Of a DNA stretch of 64,000 nt, positions 56,631 through 64,000 are shown piece by piece. The stretch comes from Salinarimonas rosea DSM 21201. GTDB taxonomy: Bacteria; Pseudomonadota; Alphaproteobacteria; Rhizobiales; Beijerinckiaceae. The translations under genes and the position numbers were made by a program. Location of the stretch: NCBI RefSeq assembly GCF_000429045.1, contig NZ_KE386841.1:163666-227665 (forward strand). The letters run 5' to 3'. The notes under the pieces were generated by a model that was not told the DNA's origin, searched no databases, and worked only from the letters and a program-made list of their open reading frames with translations. Numbering within the stretch: the first letter of the stretch is position 1; the number at the start of each line of letters is the position of its first letter.

Positions 56631-59600
56631 CTACTCGGCCGCCGTCGCCATCTCCGTTCGCTCCGGATTGCGCAGCCGCTCCAGCAGCGCCGCCTCCTCC
56701 GCCTTCGCGGCGGCGAGGTTGCGCTCCTTCACGTGGCCGAAGCCACGGATCTTCGCGGGCAGCGAGGCGAGGCCGACCGCGGTGACGTGCGTCTCGCGGG
56801 AGAGCCGCGCGACGATCTCCTCGAGCAGCGCCTCGTACTCGCGGACCAGCCGGCGCTCCGTCCGCCGCTCGGCCGTGTAGCCGAAGACGTCGAGCGGCGT
56901 GCCGCGCAGGCCCTTGAGCTTCGCGAGCCCGCCGAACGCCTTCATCATCCACGGCCCGAAGGTGAGCTTGCGCGGCAGGCCGGTCTTCTTGTCCCTGGGC
57001 GCCAGCAGCGGCGGGGCGAGGTGGAAGGTGTAGCGCAGGTTCTCGCCCTCGAAGGTCTGGTTCACCTGCTGCTGGAACGAGCCGTCCGAGTACAGCCGCG
57101 CGACCTCGTACTCGTCCTTGTAGGCCATGAGCTTGAACAGGTTGCGCGCCACGGCCTGCGCGAGCGCGTCCGAGCCCGGCACCTTGTCGGCCTCCGCCTC
57201 GCGGACCCTGGCGACGAGCCGCTCGTAGGCGCGCGCATAGCGCTTGCTCTGGTAGGCCGTGAGGAACTCCACCCGCCGCGCGACCGCCTCGTCGAGCGTC
57301 TGCGAGAGCGTGCGGGCCTTGGTCGGCGCCTTCAGCGAGGCGACGAGCCGGGCGAGCCCCTCCGGATGCGCCGCCGCGCGCCGGCCGAGCCGGAACGCCT
57401 CGAGGTTCATCGGGACCGCCTCGCCGTTGAGCGCGATGGCGCGCTCGATGGCCTCGGCCCCGAGCGGGATCGCGCCCTTCTGCCAGGCGAAGCCGAGCAT
57501 CATCATGTTGGCGGCGATGGCGTTGCCGAGCACCGCCGTGGCGATCGCGGTGGCGTCGAGGAAGTCGAGCCTGTCGCCGCCGGCATGGCGCTCGATCTCG
57601 CGGCGCAGGCGCACCGCCGGCAGGGAGAAGTCCGGGTTGCGGGTGAAGTCGCCCGGGAAATTTTCCGCCGTGTTGACCACGAGCGCCGTGCGCCCGGCGG
57701 AGACGCCGGCGAGCACCTTCTTCATGCCGGTGACGACGAGGTCGCAGCCGAGAACGAGATCCGCCGAGCCCGCCGCGACGCGGATGGCGTGGATCTCTTC
57801 CGGCGAGTTGGCGAGGCGCACGTGGGAATAGACCGCGCCGCCCTTCTGGGCGAGGCCGGCCATGTCGATCATGCCGCAGCCCTTGCCCTCGAGATGCGCC
57901 GCCATGCCGAGGATCGCGCCGATGGTGACGACGCCGGTGCCGCCCACGCCCGTGACGATGCAGTTCCAGGTGCGGTCGATCGCCGGGATCGCGGGCTCCG
58001 GTACGGACTCCGGCAGCGCGTCGGCCGAGCCCGTCACCTTCGCCTTGCGGGGCTTGGCGCCCTCCACCGTGACGAACGAGGGGCAGAAGCCCTTCACGCA
58101 GGAGAAGTCCTTGTTGCAGTTCGACTGGTCGATCTGCCGCTTGCGGCCGTACTCGGTCTCGAGCGGCTGCACGGCGACGCAGTTCGACTGCACGGAGCAA
58201 TCACCGCAGCCCTCGCAGACGAGCTCGTTGATGATCACGCGCTTGTCCGGATCGGGATAGGTGCCGCGCTTGCGGCGCCGGCGCTTCTCGGAGGCGCAGG
58301 TCTGGTCGTAGATCAGCACGGAGACGCCGCGGACCTCGGCGAGCTGCCGCTGCACGTCGTCGAGATCGTCGCGATGGTGGATGGTGATCCCCTTCGGCCA
58401 CTCGATGGTCTTGGGGTACTTGTCCGGCTCGTCGGTGACGAGCGCGATCCGCTCCACGCCCTCGGCGCGCACCTGGCGGGCGATCATGTCCACCGTGAGG
58501 TTGCCCTCGTGCGGCTGGCCGCCGGTCATGGCCACGGCGTCGTTGTAGAGGATCTTGTAGGTGATGTCGGTCTTGGTGTGCGCGGCCCAGCGCAGGGCGA
58601 GAATGCCCGAATGGTTGTAGGTGCCGTCGCCCAGGTTCTGGAAGACGTGGCCGCGCTTGGAGAAGGGCGCCTCGCCGATCCAGTTCGCGCCCTCGCCGCC
58701 CATCTGGGTGAAGCCCTGCGTGCCGCGCTCCATCCACTGGACCATGTAGTGGCAGCCGATGCCGGCATAGGCCCGCATGCCGTCGGGCACCTTGGTCGAG
58801 GTGTTGTGCGGGCAGCCGGCGCAGAAATGCGGCGTGCGGGTGCCGACGTCCGTCGTCTGCGCCAGCACCTCCTGGGCCCGGCGGATGCGCTCCACCCGGC
58901 CGCGCAGGTCGTCGTTGTCGTGGTATCGCAGGAGCCGCTCGCCGAGCGCGACGGCGATCTCGTTCGAATCGAGCGCGCCCTTGACCGGGAAGAGCCAGCG
59001 GCCCTCCTCGTCCTTCTTGCCGATGCAGGTCGGCTGGTCCGTCGTGCCGTAGAGCTCCTCGCGGACCTGGACCTCGATGAGCGAGCGCTTCTCCTCGACC
59101 ACCATGACGAGGTCGAGCCCGCGGGCGAACTCGACGAGCTCGGCCTGGGACAGCGGCCAGGGGCAGGCGACCTTGTAGAGGCGAAGGCCCATGTCGTTGG
59201 CCGCGACCTCGTCGAGGCCGAGCTCGTCCATGGCCTGCCGCACGTCGAGATAGGACTTGCCCACCGTGATCACGCCGATCTTGGGTGTGCGTCCGCCCGA
59301 CAGCACGAGCTTGTTCAGCCCGTTCGCGCGCACGTAGGCCAGCATCGCATCGCGCTTGAAGTCGTGCAGGCGCGCCTCCTGCTCGAGGATGCCGTCGCCG
59401 GCGCGGATGTTGAGCCCGCCCGGCGGCATGACGAAGCCGTCGGGGATCTCGATCTTCACGCGGCCGAGCGCGGCGTCGACGGAGGCGGTCGACTCGATGT
59501 TGTCCTTGACGCACTTGAAGGCGACCCACGCGCCCGTGAAGCGGCTCATGGCGAAGCCGTGCAGGCCGTAGTCGAGGATTTCCTGGACGCCGGCCGGGTT

Positions 59601-60224
59601 CAGGATCGGCATCATCACGTCGACGAAGTGGAACTCGGACTGGTGCGCCACCGTCGAGCTCTCGGCCGTGTGATCGTCGCCCATCAGCGCGAGCACGCCG
59701 CCGTTCGCGGCCGAGCCCGCCATGTTGCCGTGGCGGAAGACGTCCCCGGAGCGGTCGACGCCCGGGCCCTTGCCGTACCAGACGCCGAAGACGCCGTCGT
59801 GCTTGCCCTCGCCGCGCATCTGCGCCTGCTGCGAGCCCCAGACCGCGGTGGCGGCGAGCTCCTCGTTCAGCCCGGGCTGGAAGACGATGTTCGCGGCGGC
59901 GAGCTGCTTCTTGGCGCGAAACAGGTTGAGGTCGAGCCCGCCGATGGGTGAGCCGCGATAGCCCGAGACGAACCCCGCGGTGTCGAGCCCCGCGAGGCGA
60001 TCGCGCTCGCGCTGCATCAGCAGCATGCGGATGATCGCCTGCGTGCCGGTGAGGAAGACCCGCTCCTTGGAAAGATCGTACTTGTCGTCGAGCGACACCG
60101 CGCGCAGGGCCGATGTCTGGAGCGCCTCGCCGATGGCACCCGCCGCGCGCTCGGCGGCTGCGGTCTCGCGATCCGGCTCCTGCCCGAGAGCCTCGGGTCC
60201 GGCGGCGCGTCGTACGTCGTCCAT
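56631..60224 (-). CDS. Indolepyruvate ferredoxin oxidoreductase, fused IorA-IorB
   Basis: A 1197-aa single-chain 2-oxoacid:acceptor oxidoreductase that oxidatively decarboxylates aryl-pyruvates (or branched 2-oxoacids) to acyl-CoA. In order: the pyrimidine-binding domain (FVSGYRGSPIGGLDLNL), the TPP domain with CAGCPHNTST and LGDGTYNHSG, the 4Fe-4S region CEGCGDCSVQSNCV with C-N-K-D-F-S-C-V-K-G-F-C, then the IorB gamma domain (VTGVGGTGVVTIGAILGMAA), and a C-terminal extension. The ATG at 60224 follows a gaggaggaag ribosome binding site; the frame is open further. A dyad lies upstream and a strong terminator downstream, so it is monocistronic. Confidence 0.95.
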   Translation of the reverse strand: MDDVRRAAGPEALGQEPDRETAAAERAAGAIGEALQTSALRAVSLDDKYDLSKERVFLTGTQAIIRMLLMQRERDRLAGLDTAGFVSGYRGSPIGGLDLNLFRAKKQLAAANIVFQPGLNEELAATAVWGSQQAQMRGEGKHDGVFGVWYGKGPGVDRSGDVFRHGNMAGSAANGGVLALMGDDHTAESSTVAHQSEFHFVDVMMPILNPAGVQEILDYGLHGFAMSRFTGAWVAFKCVKDNIESTASVDAALGRVKIEIPDGFVMPPGGLNIRAGDGILEQEARLHDFKRDAMLAYVRANGLNKLVLSGGRTPKIGVITVGKSYLDVRQAMDELGLDEVAANDMGLRLYKVACPWPLSQAELVEFARGLDLVMVVEEKRSLIEVQVREELYGTTDQPTCIGKKDEEGRWLFPVKGALDSNEIAVALGERLLRYHDNDDLRGRVERIRRAQEVLAQTTDVGTRTPHFCAGCPHNTSTKVPDGMRAYAGIGCHYMVQWMERGTQGFTQMGGEGANWIGEAPFSKRGHVFQNLGDGTYNHSGILALRWAAHTKTDITYKILYNDAVAMTGGQPHEGNLTVDMIARQVRAEGVERIALVTDEPDKYPKTIEWPKGITIHHRDDLDDVQRQLAEVRGVSVLIYDQTCASEKRRRRKRGTYPDPDKRVIINELVCEGCGDCSVQSNCVAVQPLETEYGRKRQIDQSNCNKDFSCVKGFCPSFVTVEGAKPRKAKVTGSADALPESVPEPAIPAIDRTWNCIVTGVGGTGVVTIGAILGMAAHLEGKGCGMIDMAGLAQKGGAVYSHVRLANSPEEIHAIRVAAGSADLVLGCDLVVTGMKKVLAGVSAGRTALVVNTAENFPGDFTRNPDFSLPAVRLRREIERHAGGDRLDFLDATAIATAVLGNAIAANMMMLGFAWQKGAIPLGAEAIERAIALNGEAVPMNLEAFRLGRRAAAHPEGLARLVASLKAPTKARTLSQTLDEAVARRVEFLTAYQSKRYARAYERLVARVREAEADKVPGSDALAQAVARNLFKLMAYKDEYEVARLYSDGSFQQQVNQTFEGENLRYTFHLAPPLLAPRDKKTGLPRKLTFGPWMMKAFGGLAKLKGLRGTPLDVFGYTAERRTERRLVREYEALLEEIVARLSRETHVTAVGLASLPAKIRGFGHVKERNLAAAKAEEAALLERLRNPERTEMATAAE

Positions 60225-60281
60225 GGCTTCCTCCTCCTCGAGGCCGCGCCCGCCGGGTTTCCCGGTCTTCTCGCGCGAATT

Positions 60282-60302
60282 TACGTCAGCAATGCTGACA
60301 TA
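60282..60302. promoter_or_regulatory. Operator candidate upstream of IOR
   Basis: The dyad GTCAGC-AAT-GCTGAC (60285-60299) has perfect 6-bp arms and is extended by a further TA/TA pair. It lies about 60 nt before the IOR start in an AT-richer stretch. It may bind a TetR-, GntR- or Lrp-type regulator; none is encoded next to it. Confidence 0.55.
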
Positions 60303-60523
60303 TCTCCCGCCTCCGGTCAATCACCCCTGCGGGCACTGCCGGAGCGGGGACGTGCCCGGAAGATGGGGCCGCCCGCACCGATTCGCACCTGCTCGCTCCC
60401 CGTCGCATCCGGGCGGAGAGACGGGTGGCGCGAGCCGAAGCGCGTGTTCTCCGGCCCGCCGCCGCACTCGGTCGCAGCCCGCCGCCACTACCCGAACGCG
60501 CGGGTCGCGCCTAGATTGGCAGA

Positions 60524-61216
60524 ATGGCGCTCGTCCTCGGCTTCCTCGGTCTCCTCCTCCTGGCCGCGATCTTCCTGCCGCAATGGTGGGTGCGCCGGGT
60601 CATGCGCGCGCATGCCGGCGACCGGGCCGACTTCCCCGGCACCGGGGGCGAGCTCGCGCGGCACCTGCTCGACAGGGCGCGGCTCGCGAACGTGCGCGTC
60701 GAGCTCGCGCCGCCGGGCGGGGACCATTACGACCCGATCGACAAGGTCGTGCGGCTCTCCCCAGACAACCACGACGGTCGCTCGATCACCGCGATCGCGG
60801 TGGCCGCGCACGAGGCGTCCCACGCCATGCAGGACGCCGACGGCGACCGGCTCCTCGCCACGCGCCTGAAGCTCGCGGGATCGCTGCGCGCCATCGAGGT
60901 CGCCGCGGCGATCGTGCTCGCGCTCGCACCCGTCGTGATGCTCGTCGTGAAGTCGCCCGTCCTCCTCGTCCTCCAGATCGGCGTCGCCGTCGCGCTGCTC
61001 GGCTCGCGCGTTCTCGTCCACCTCCTGACGCTGCCCGTCGAGCTCGATGCGAGCTTCGCCCGCGCCCTGCCGATCCTCGAGAAGGGCGGCTTTCTCCCCG
61101 CCGAGGATCTGCCCAAGGCCAAGAGCGTGCTGCGCGCCGCCGCGCTCACCTACGTCGCCTCGGCGCTCGTATCGCTCCTCGACATCGCGCGTCTCCTGCG
61201 CGTGCTGCGGTTCTGA
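60524..61216 (+). CDS. Membrane zinc metallopeptidase (YugP-like)
   Basis: A 230-aa inner-membrane peptidase of the Zn_peptidase_2/YugP family. A helix at residues 4-20 is followed by the family block HYDPIDKVVRLSPDNHDGRS (68-87), the HEASH zinc motif with His96, Glu97 and His100, and two or three more helices (about 113-165). The C-terminal part keeps the conserved PVELDASFARALPILEKGG region. The substrate is unknown. The convergent muramidase gene starts its 3' end 25 nt away. Confidence 0.9.
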   Translation: MALVLGFLGLLLLAAIFLPQWWVRRVMRAHAGDRADFPGTGGELARHLLDRARLANVRVELAPPGGDHYDPIDKVVRLSPDNHDGRSITAIAVAAHEASHAMQDADGDRLLATRLKLAGSLRAIEVAAAIVLALAPVVMLVVKSPVLLVLQIGVAVALLGSRVLVHLLTLPVELDASFARALPILEKGGFLPAEDLPKAKSVLRAAALTYVASALVSLLDIARLLRVLRF

Positions 61217-61241
61217 CGCGCGCCGAGCCGGTCCTCGTGCG

Positions 61242-62135
61242 TCAGGCGGCCCGTTCCCCGTCGTCGAAGATCGCGCCGACCGTCGCGACGGCGTCCCGCC
61301 GGGTGGCGCGTTCGAGCGCGGCGAGGTCCGCCGCCGCGAACGCCCTCGCGGCTGCCTCCCGCTCCGGCTCGCCGGCGCGCATGCGGAAGGCGGCGAGCGC
61401 CGCGCGGGTGCGCCGGCCCATCCGCCCGTCGACGGGGCCGGGGTCGAGCCCGGCATAGAGGAGGCGCAGCTGCGCGGCGCGCACGGCGAGATCGGGGAGG
61501 GGGCCGGCAGCGAGGCTCTCCCGGGCTCGGGCGAGGCGCAGGTCGTAGGCGTTGCGCGCGAAAGCCGGGCCGTTGTAGCCGCGGGCGAAGGCCGCCCAGT
61601 CGTGCGCCCGCAGGGGCTCCGCCAGCCCGCGCGCGACGACGAAGGCCGCCATGGCGGCGAGCTGCGCGTCCTCGCTCGCGCGCATCGCGGCGACGAGCGC
61701 CTCGACGTCGGCGTACCCCGCCGGCGCGGCGTTGAAGCCCATCACCTGGCCGAGCCCCCAGGACGTGCTCTCGAGCGCCGCGCGCCGGTCGAGCGCGAGC
61801 GCCGTGGCGAGGCGGGCGTGCTGCGCCGCTCCCGCCGCGCCGTAGCCGCCGGGCCTGGCGTGGGAGATCCCCGGATGCGCGGCGTCGAAGCGGCCGCCGG
61901 TGCGCCGGTGGAAGACGTGGCGCTCGAACAGGATAACGGGCCTGCGGTCCGGCAGGAAGCCGCAGGCGCGTGCCTCCACCGCCATCACCGCCCAGAGCAC
62001 CGCGGGCGCGACCCCGAGCCGCGCGCGCGCGGCCTCGAAGCCGGCCGGTGTCAGCGGCGCGCCGGGCTCCTCCACCCGCGCCGCGGCGCCGTGCCCCGCG
62101 CGGGCGCTTCCCGATGAGATCGATCGCAGGGACAT
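61242..62135 (-). CDS. N-acetylmuramidase (DUF3380) with peptidoglycan-binding tail
   Basis: A 297-aa lysozyme-like protein. The N-terminal DUF3380-type domain has the probable catalytic Glu in VMAVEARACGF and the family signature RPVILFERHVFHRRT. A C-terminal peptidoglycan-binding module follows (LRLLYAGLDPGPVDGRMGRR, near 218-237), then an Ala/Arg-rich tail. This architecture, although with reversed domain order, is typical of phage endolysins. No holin or other phage genes are nearby and no signal peptide is evident, so it may be a domesticated or orphan lysin. Confidence 0.87.
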   Translation of the reverse strand: MSLRSISSGSARAGHGAAARVEEPGAPLTPAGFEAARARLGVAPAVLWAVMAVEARACGFLPDRRPVILFERHVFHRRTGGRFDAAHPGISHARPGGYGAAGAAQHARLATALALDRRAALESTSWGLGQVMGFNAAPAGYADVEALVAAMRASEDAQLAAMAAFVVARGLAEPLRAHDWAAFARGYNGPAFARNAYDLRLARARESLAAGPLPDLAVRAAQLRLLYAGLDPGPVDGRMGRRTRAALAAFRMRAGEPEREAAARAFAAADLAALERATRRDAVATVGAIFDDGERAA

Positions 62136-62209
62136 GCCGTACGCCTCCCGAGGTTGCCCCCAGGCTATCGCGGCCGTCTCGCCCGTGTCAAGAACGAATA
62201 TGGAACGGA

Positions 62210-62902
62210 TCAGGTCTTCTTGCGGAACGCGTCGAGGCTCACGACCTCGGCGCCGCTCGGCGTCTCGGCACCGCCGGCGCCTTCGCCGTCCTTCGCGGGC
62301 TCCGTCTCGCCGGATTTCTTCTTCTCGAGCGACGGCTTACCCGCTCCCTTCTTCGCGCGGGCCTCGTCGGCGCCCTCCGCACCCTCGGCACCCTCGGCGG
62401 AGCGGCGCGACGCGGGGATGCGCGGCGTCGTCGCCGGCGCACGGCGCGGCTCGGTCTCGGCCGGCTCGGAGCCGGCGCCGCGGGCCGGCTGGCGCGGCGT
62501 CTCGACCGCCACGGGGCCCGCGGCGGGCACCGGGGCCGGCTCGGCATCGCGGATCTCGAACTTCAGCCCGAACTGCACGGACGGGTCGAAGAAGCCGGTG
62601 AGCGCGTCGAAGGGGACGAGCAGCCGCTCGGGCACGCCGCCGAAGGAGAGCCCCACCTCGAAGGAATGCTCGGTGATGGCGAGATCCCAGAACTGGTGCT
62701 GGAGCACGATCGTCATCGTGTCCGGATACTTCTCGCGCATGCGCGAGGACAGGCGCACGCCGGGAAAGGTGGTCTGGAAGGAGACGTAGAAATGGTGCTC
62801 GCCGGGCAGCCCCTCGCGCGCGGCGTCCGCCAGCACCTTGCGCACCACGCCCTTGAGCGCGTCCTGCACCAGGAGGTCGTAGCGGATCAGGTCTTGTGTC
62901 AT
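62210..62902 (-). CDS. SspB-type ClpXP adaptor
   Basis: A 230-aa alpha-type SspB adaptor that delivers ssrA-tagged and other substrates to ClpXP. The N-terminal substrate-binding domain (residues 1-140) includes HHFYVSFQTTFPGVRLS and SFEVGLSFGGVPERLLVPF. A long charged, Ala/Glu/Lys-rich linker (about 145-215) is followed by the ClpX-binding tail VVSLDAFRKK at the very end. In Caulobacter the homologue helps cell-cycle proteolysis. Start at ATG 62902. Confidence 0.93.
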   Translation of the reverse strand: MTQDLIRYDLLVQDALKGVVRKVLADAAREGLPGEHHFYVSFQTTFPGVRLSSRMREKYPDTMTIVLQHQFWDLAITEHSFEVGLSFGGVPERLLVPFDALTGFFDPSVQFGLKFEIRDAEPAPVPAAGPVAVETPRQPARGAGSEPAETEPRRAPATTPRIPASRRSAEGAEGAEGADEARAKKGAGKPSLEKKKSGETEPAKDGEGAGGAETPSGAEVVSLDAFRKKT

Positions 62903-63278
62903 GGCGCGCTCGACGGGTCCCGCTCGTGCTGTCGTGGTCGGCTTATGCCGCGTCTCGAACCGAAATGAAAGTGTCGGCTTGCGCCGCCGCGCGCCGTCCG
63001 ATCCCGGCGGCCGGCCGAACGAAGGCCGCCGGGTCGATGGAGCCGCCGCCTCCGGTGTGGCCGACGGCGGCGGCCCTGCGTTTCGTGGACGAATATAGAG
63101 ATGCGCGGCCCCTCTTCAACCGGGACCTCGGCGGTCTGCGGGCGCCGGGCACGCCCTCGATCCGCCCCCATGCGCGCATCTCCGGATTGCCATTGCTCGC
63201 AATGGTCGCGCAAGCTTCTCCATACAAGGTCGAGCGGGCCGAATCGCCACCAGCGCCGGCCGAGGGAAAGGCATCATC
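62903..63278. promoter_or_regulatory. Spacer between sspB and multicopper oxidase, with a dyad
   Basis: A 376-bp divergent spacer holding both promoters. The perfect dyad CCATTGC-TC-GCAATGG (63190-63205) lies about 74 nt before the oxidase start and could be the operator of a copper-responsive or other regulator, but it does not match the CueR box I know. I see no supported gene in the spacer. Confidence 0.5.
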
Positions 63279-64000
63279 ATGAGACATCGACCGATTGCGG
63301 CGAGCCGCCGTCCGGCACCGCACCCCGCCGCATGCGCCGCCACCACCACGATCGCGCTGCTCGCGCTCGCCCCCGCGGCCCTCGCCCAACCGGCCGAGCG
63401 GCTCGTTCCCGCCATCCCGGACGCCGTCCTCCAGCGAGCCGCGCCGCCGCCGGATGCGCTCGCGCCGTTCCTCCTCGCCCCGCCCGTGCCGACGCCGCGT
63501 GTGGCGCCGGGGGAGGCGGTGCTCGATCTCGCCATCCGCTACGTCGACGGGGCGATCTGGGATCCGGCCGAGGGGCGCGACGACGCCGCGCGGCTGCGGG
63601 CCTATGTCGATCTCGCCGCGCCGGCGGCGGCGAACGCGCCGGCCTATGTCGGGCCCACCATCCAGGTCACGCCGGGCGAGACCGTGCGGGTGACGCTGCA
63701 CAACGAGCTGCCGGTCGAGGACCAGTCCTGCCCCGGAGATACTGCCGACATCAACGTCCCGCACTGCTTCAACCGTACCAACCTGCACTCGCACGGGCTG
63801 TGGATCTCGCCCACGGGCAACAGCGACAACGTCCTGATCGCCATCGATCCCGGGGTGTCCTTCCAGTACGAGTGGAACATCCCCGCCGATCATCCGTCGG
63901 GCACGTTCTGGTACCACCCCCACCTGCACGGCGGCGTGGCGCTGCAGGTGTCCTCCGGCATGGCCGGGTTCATCCTCGTCCGCGGCGACCGGCTGCCGAC
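63279..64000 (+). CDS. Multicopper oxidase, 3' truncated by the window edge
   Basis: The first 240 codons of a secreted multicopper oxidase. A signal peptide (ALLALAPAALA-Q, cleavage near residue 37) is followed by a Pro-rich linker and the first cupredoxin domain. Two type 3/type 2 copper motifs are visible: HSHG (His170 and His172, in NLHSHGLWISPTG) and HPHLH (His213-His217, in FWYHPHLHGG). The remaining copper ligands lie beyond the window. Possible roles are copper detoxification, metal or phenol oxidation, or a bilirubin-oxidase-like function. The start is fixed by position; an unrelated open frame ends on the same bases. Confidence 0.93.
   Translation, partial: MRHRPIAASRRPAPHPAACAATTTIALLALAPAALAQPAERLVPAIPDAVLQRAAPPPDALAPFLLAPPVPTPRVAPGEAVLDLAIRYVDGAIWDPAEGRDDAARLRAYVDLAAPAAANAPAYVGPTIQVTPGETVRVTLHNELPVEDQSCPGDTADINVPHCFNRTNLHSHGLWISPTGNSDNVLIAIDPGVSFQYEWNIPADHPSGTFWYHPHLHGGVALQVSSGMAGFILVRGDRLP

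Overview
The window is one contiguous stretch of a strongly GC-rich bacterial chromosome. The gene content points to an alphaproteobacterium, most likely of the order Hyphomicrobiales (Rhizobiales). The evidence is a PodJ-like polarity protein, an alpha-type SspB, the purL-bolA-grxD and rpoN-hpf-ptsN blocks, a yej-type peptide importer, a fused indolepyruvate ferredoxin oxidoreductase and a membrane-bound formate dehydrogenase. Genus-level placement is inference only. There is no prophage, transposase, integrase, CRISPR array or rRNA operon in view. Both window edges cut genes: a yejB-like permease on the left and a multicopper oxidase on the right.

Layout. 1-5.4 kb: yejB-yejE-yejF peptide importer, with two tandem antitoxin/PIN-toxin pairs inserted between yejE and yejF. 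5.4-9.7 kb: ligA, a DUF1778/GNAT toxin-antitoxin pair and a fluoroacetate-dehalogenase-like hydrolase. 9.8-12 kb: tRNA-Pro(CGG), tRNA-Gln(TTG), a cysteine-synthase-like enzyme divergent from a MarR regulator with a palindrome between them, and a small secreted protein. 12-17.2 kb: formate dehydrogenase cluster (Tat-target peptide, alpha, beta, gamma and a small membrane protein). 17.5-22.4 kb: GH65 phosphorylase translationally coupled to PEP synthase. 22.4-27.8 kb: aspartate dehydrogenase, an overlapping run of three monoheme cytochromes c, a PRC-barrel protein, DUF3429, and a TIGR02186/TauE pair. 27.9-37.4 kb: PodJ-like coiled-coil/SEL1 protein, a second SEL1 protein coupled to a ThiE-like gene, DUF2798, DUF533, DUF2254 and a His-rich Zur. 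37.6-43 kb: two RNA methyltransferases, a cysteine-cluster protein, grxD, bolA and purL. 43-50.9 kb: a solitary TadE-like protein, ptsN-hpf-rpoN, malate synthase G and a DegP-type protease. 50.9-60.2 kb: a complete branched-chain/amide-type ABC importer (substrate-binding protein, LivH, LivM, LivG, LivF) and indolepyruvate ferredoxin oxidoreductase. 60.5-64 kb: a membrane zinc peptidase, an N-acetylmuramidase, SspB and a multicopper oxidase.

Functional picture. The cell couples formate oxidation at the periplasmic face to a quinone pool, carries extra periplasmic or membrane-anchored c-type cytochromes, can run gluconeogenesis (PpsA) and the glyoxylate bypass (GlcB), and oxidises aryl or branched 2-oxoacids (IOR) beside an amino-acid/amide importer.

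The most distinctive observations are: (i) the duplicated antitoxin/PIN modules inside the yej operon; (ii) a roughly 123-bp intergenic repeat with matching terminal hairpins, present four times between 37.4 and 49.7 kb in both orientations; (iii) the three-cytochrome operon without a neighbouring oxidase; (iv) a dehalogenase-like hydrolase whose halide-pocket His aligns with Trp; and (v) a perfect hairpin that buries the ribosome binding site of the DUF2254 gene.
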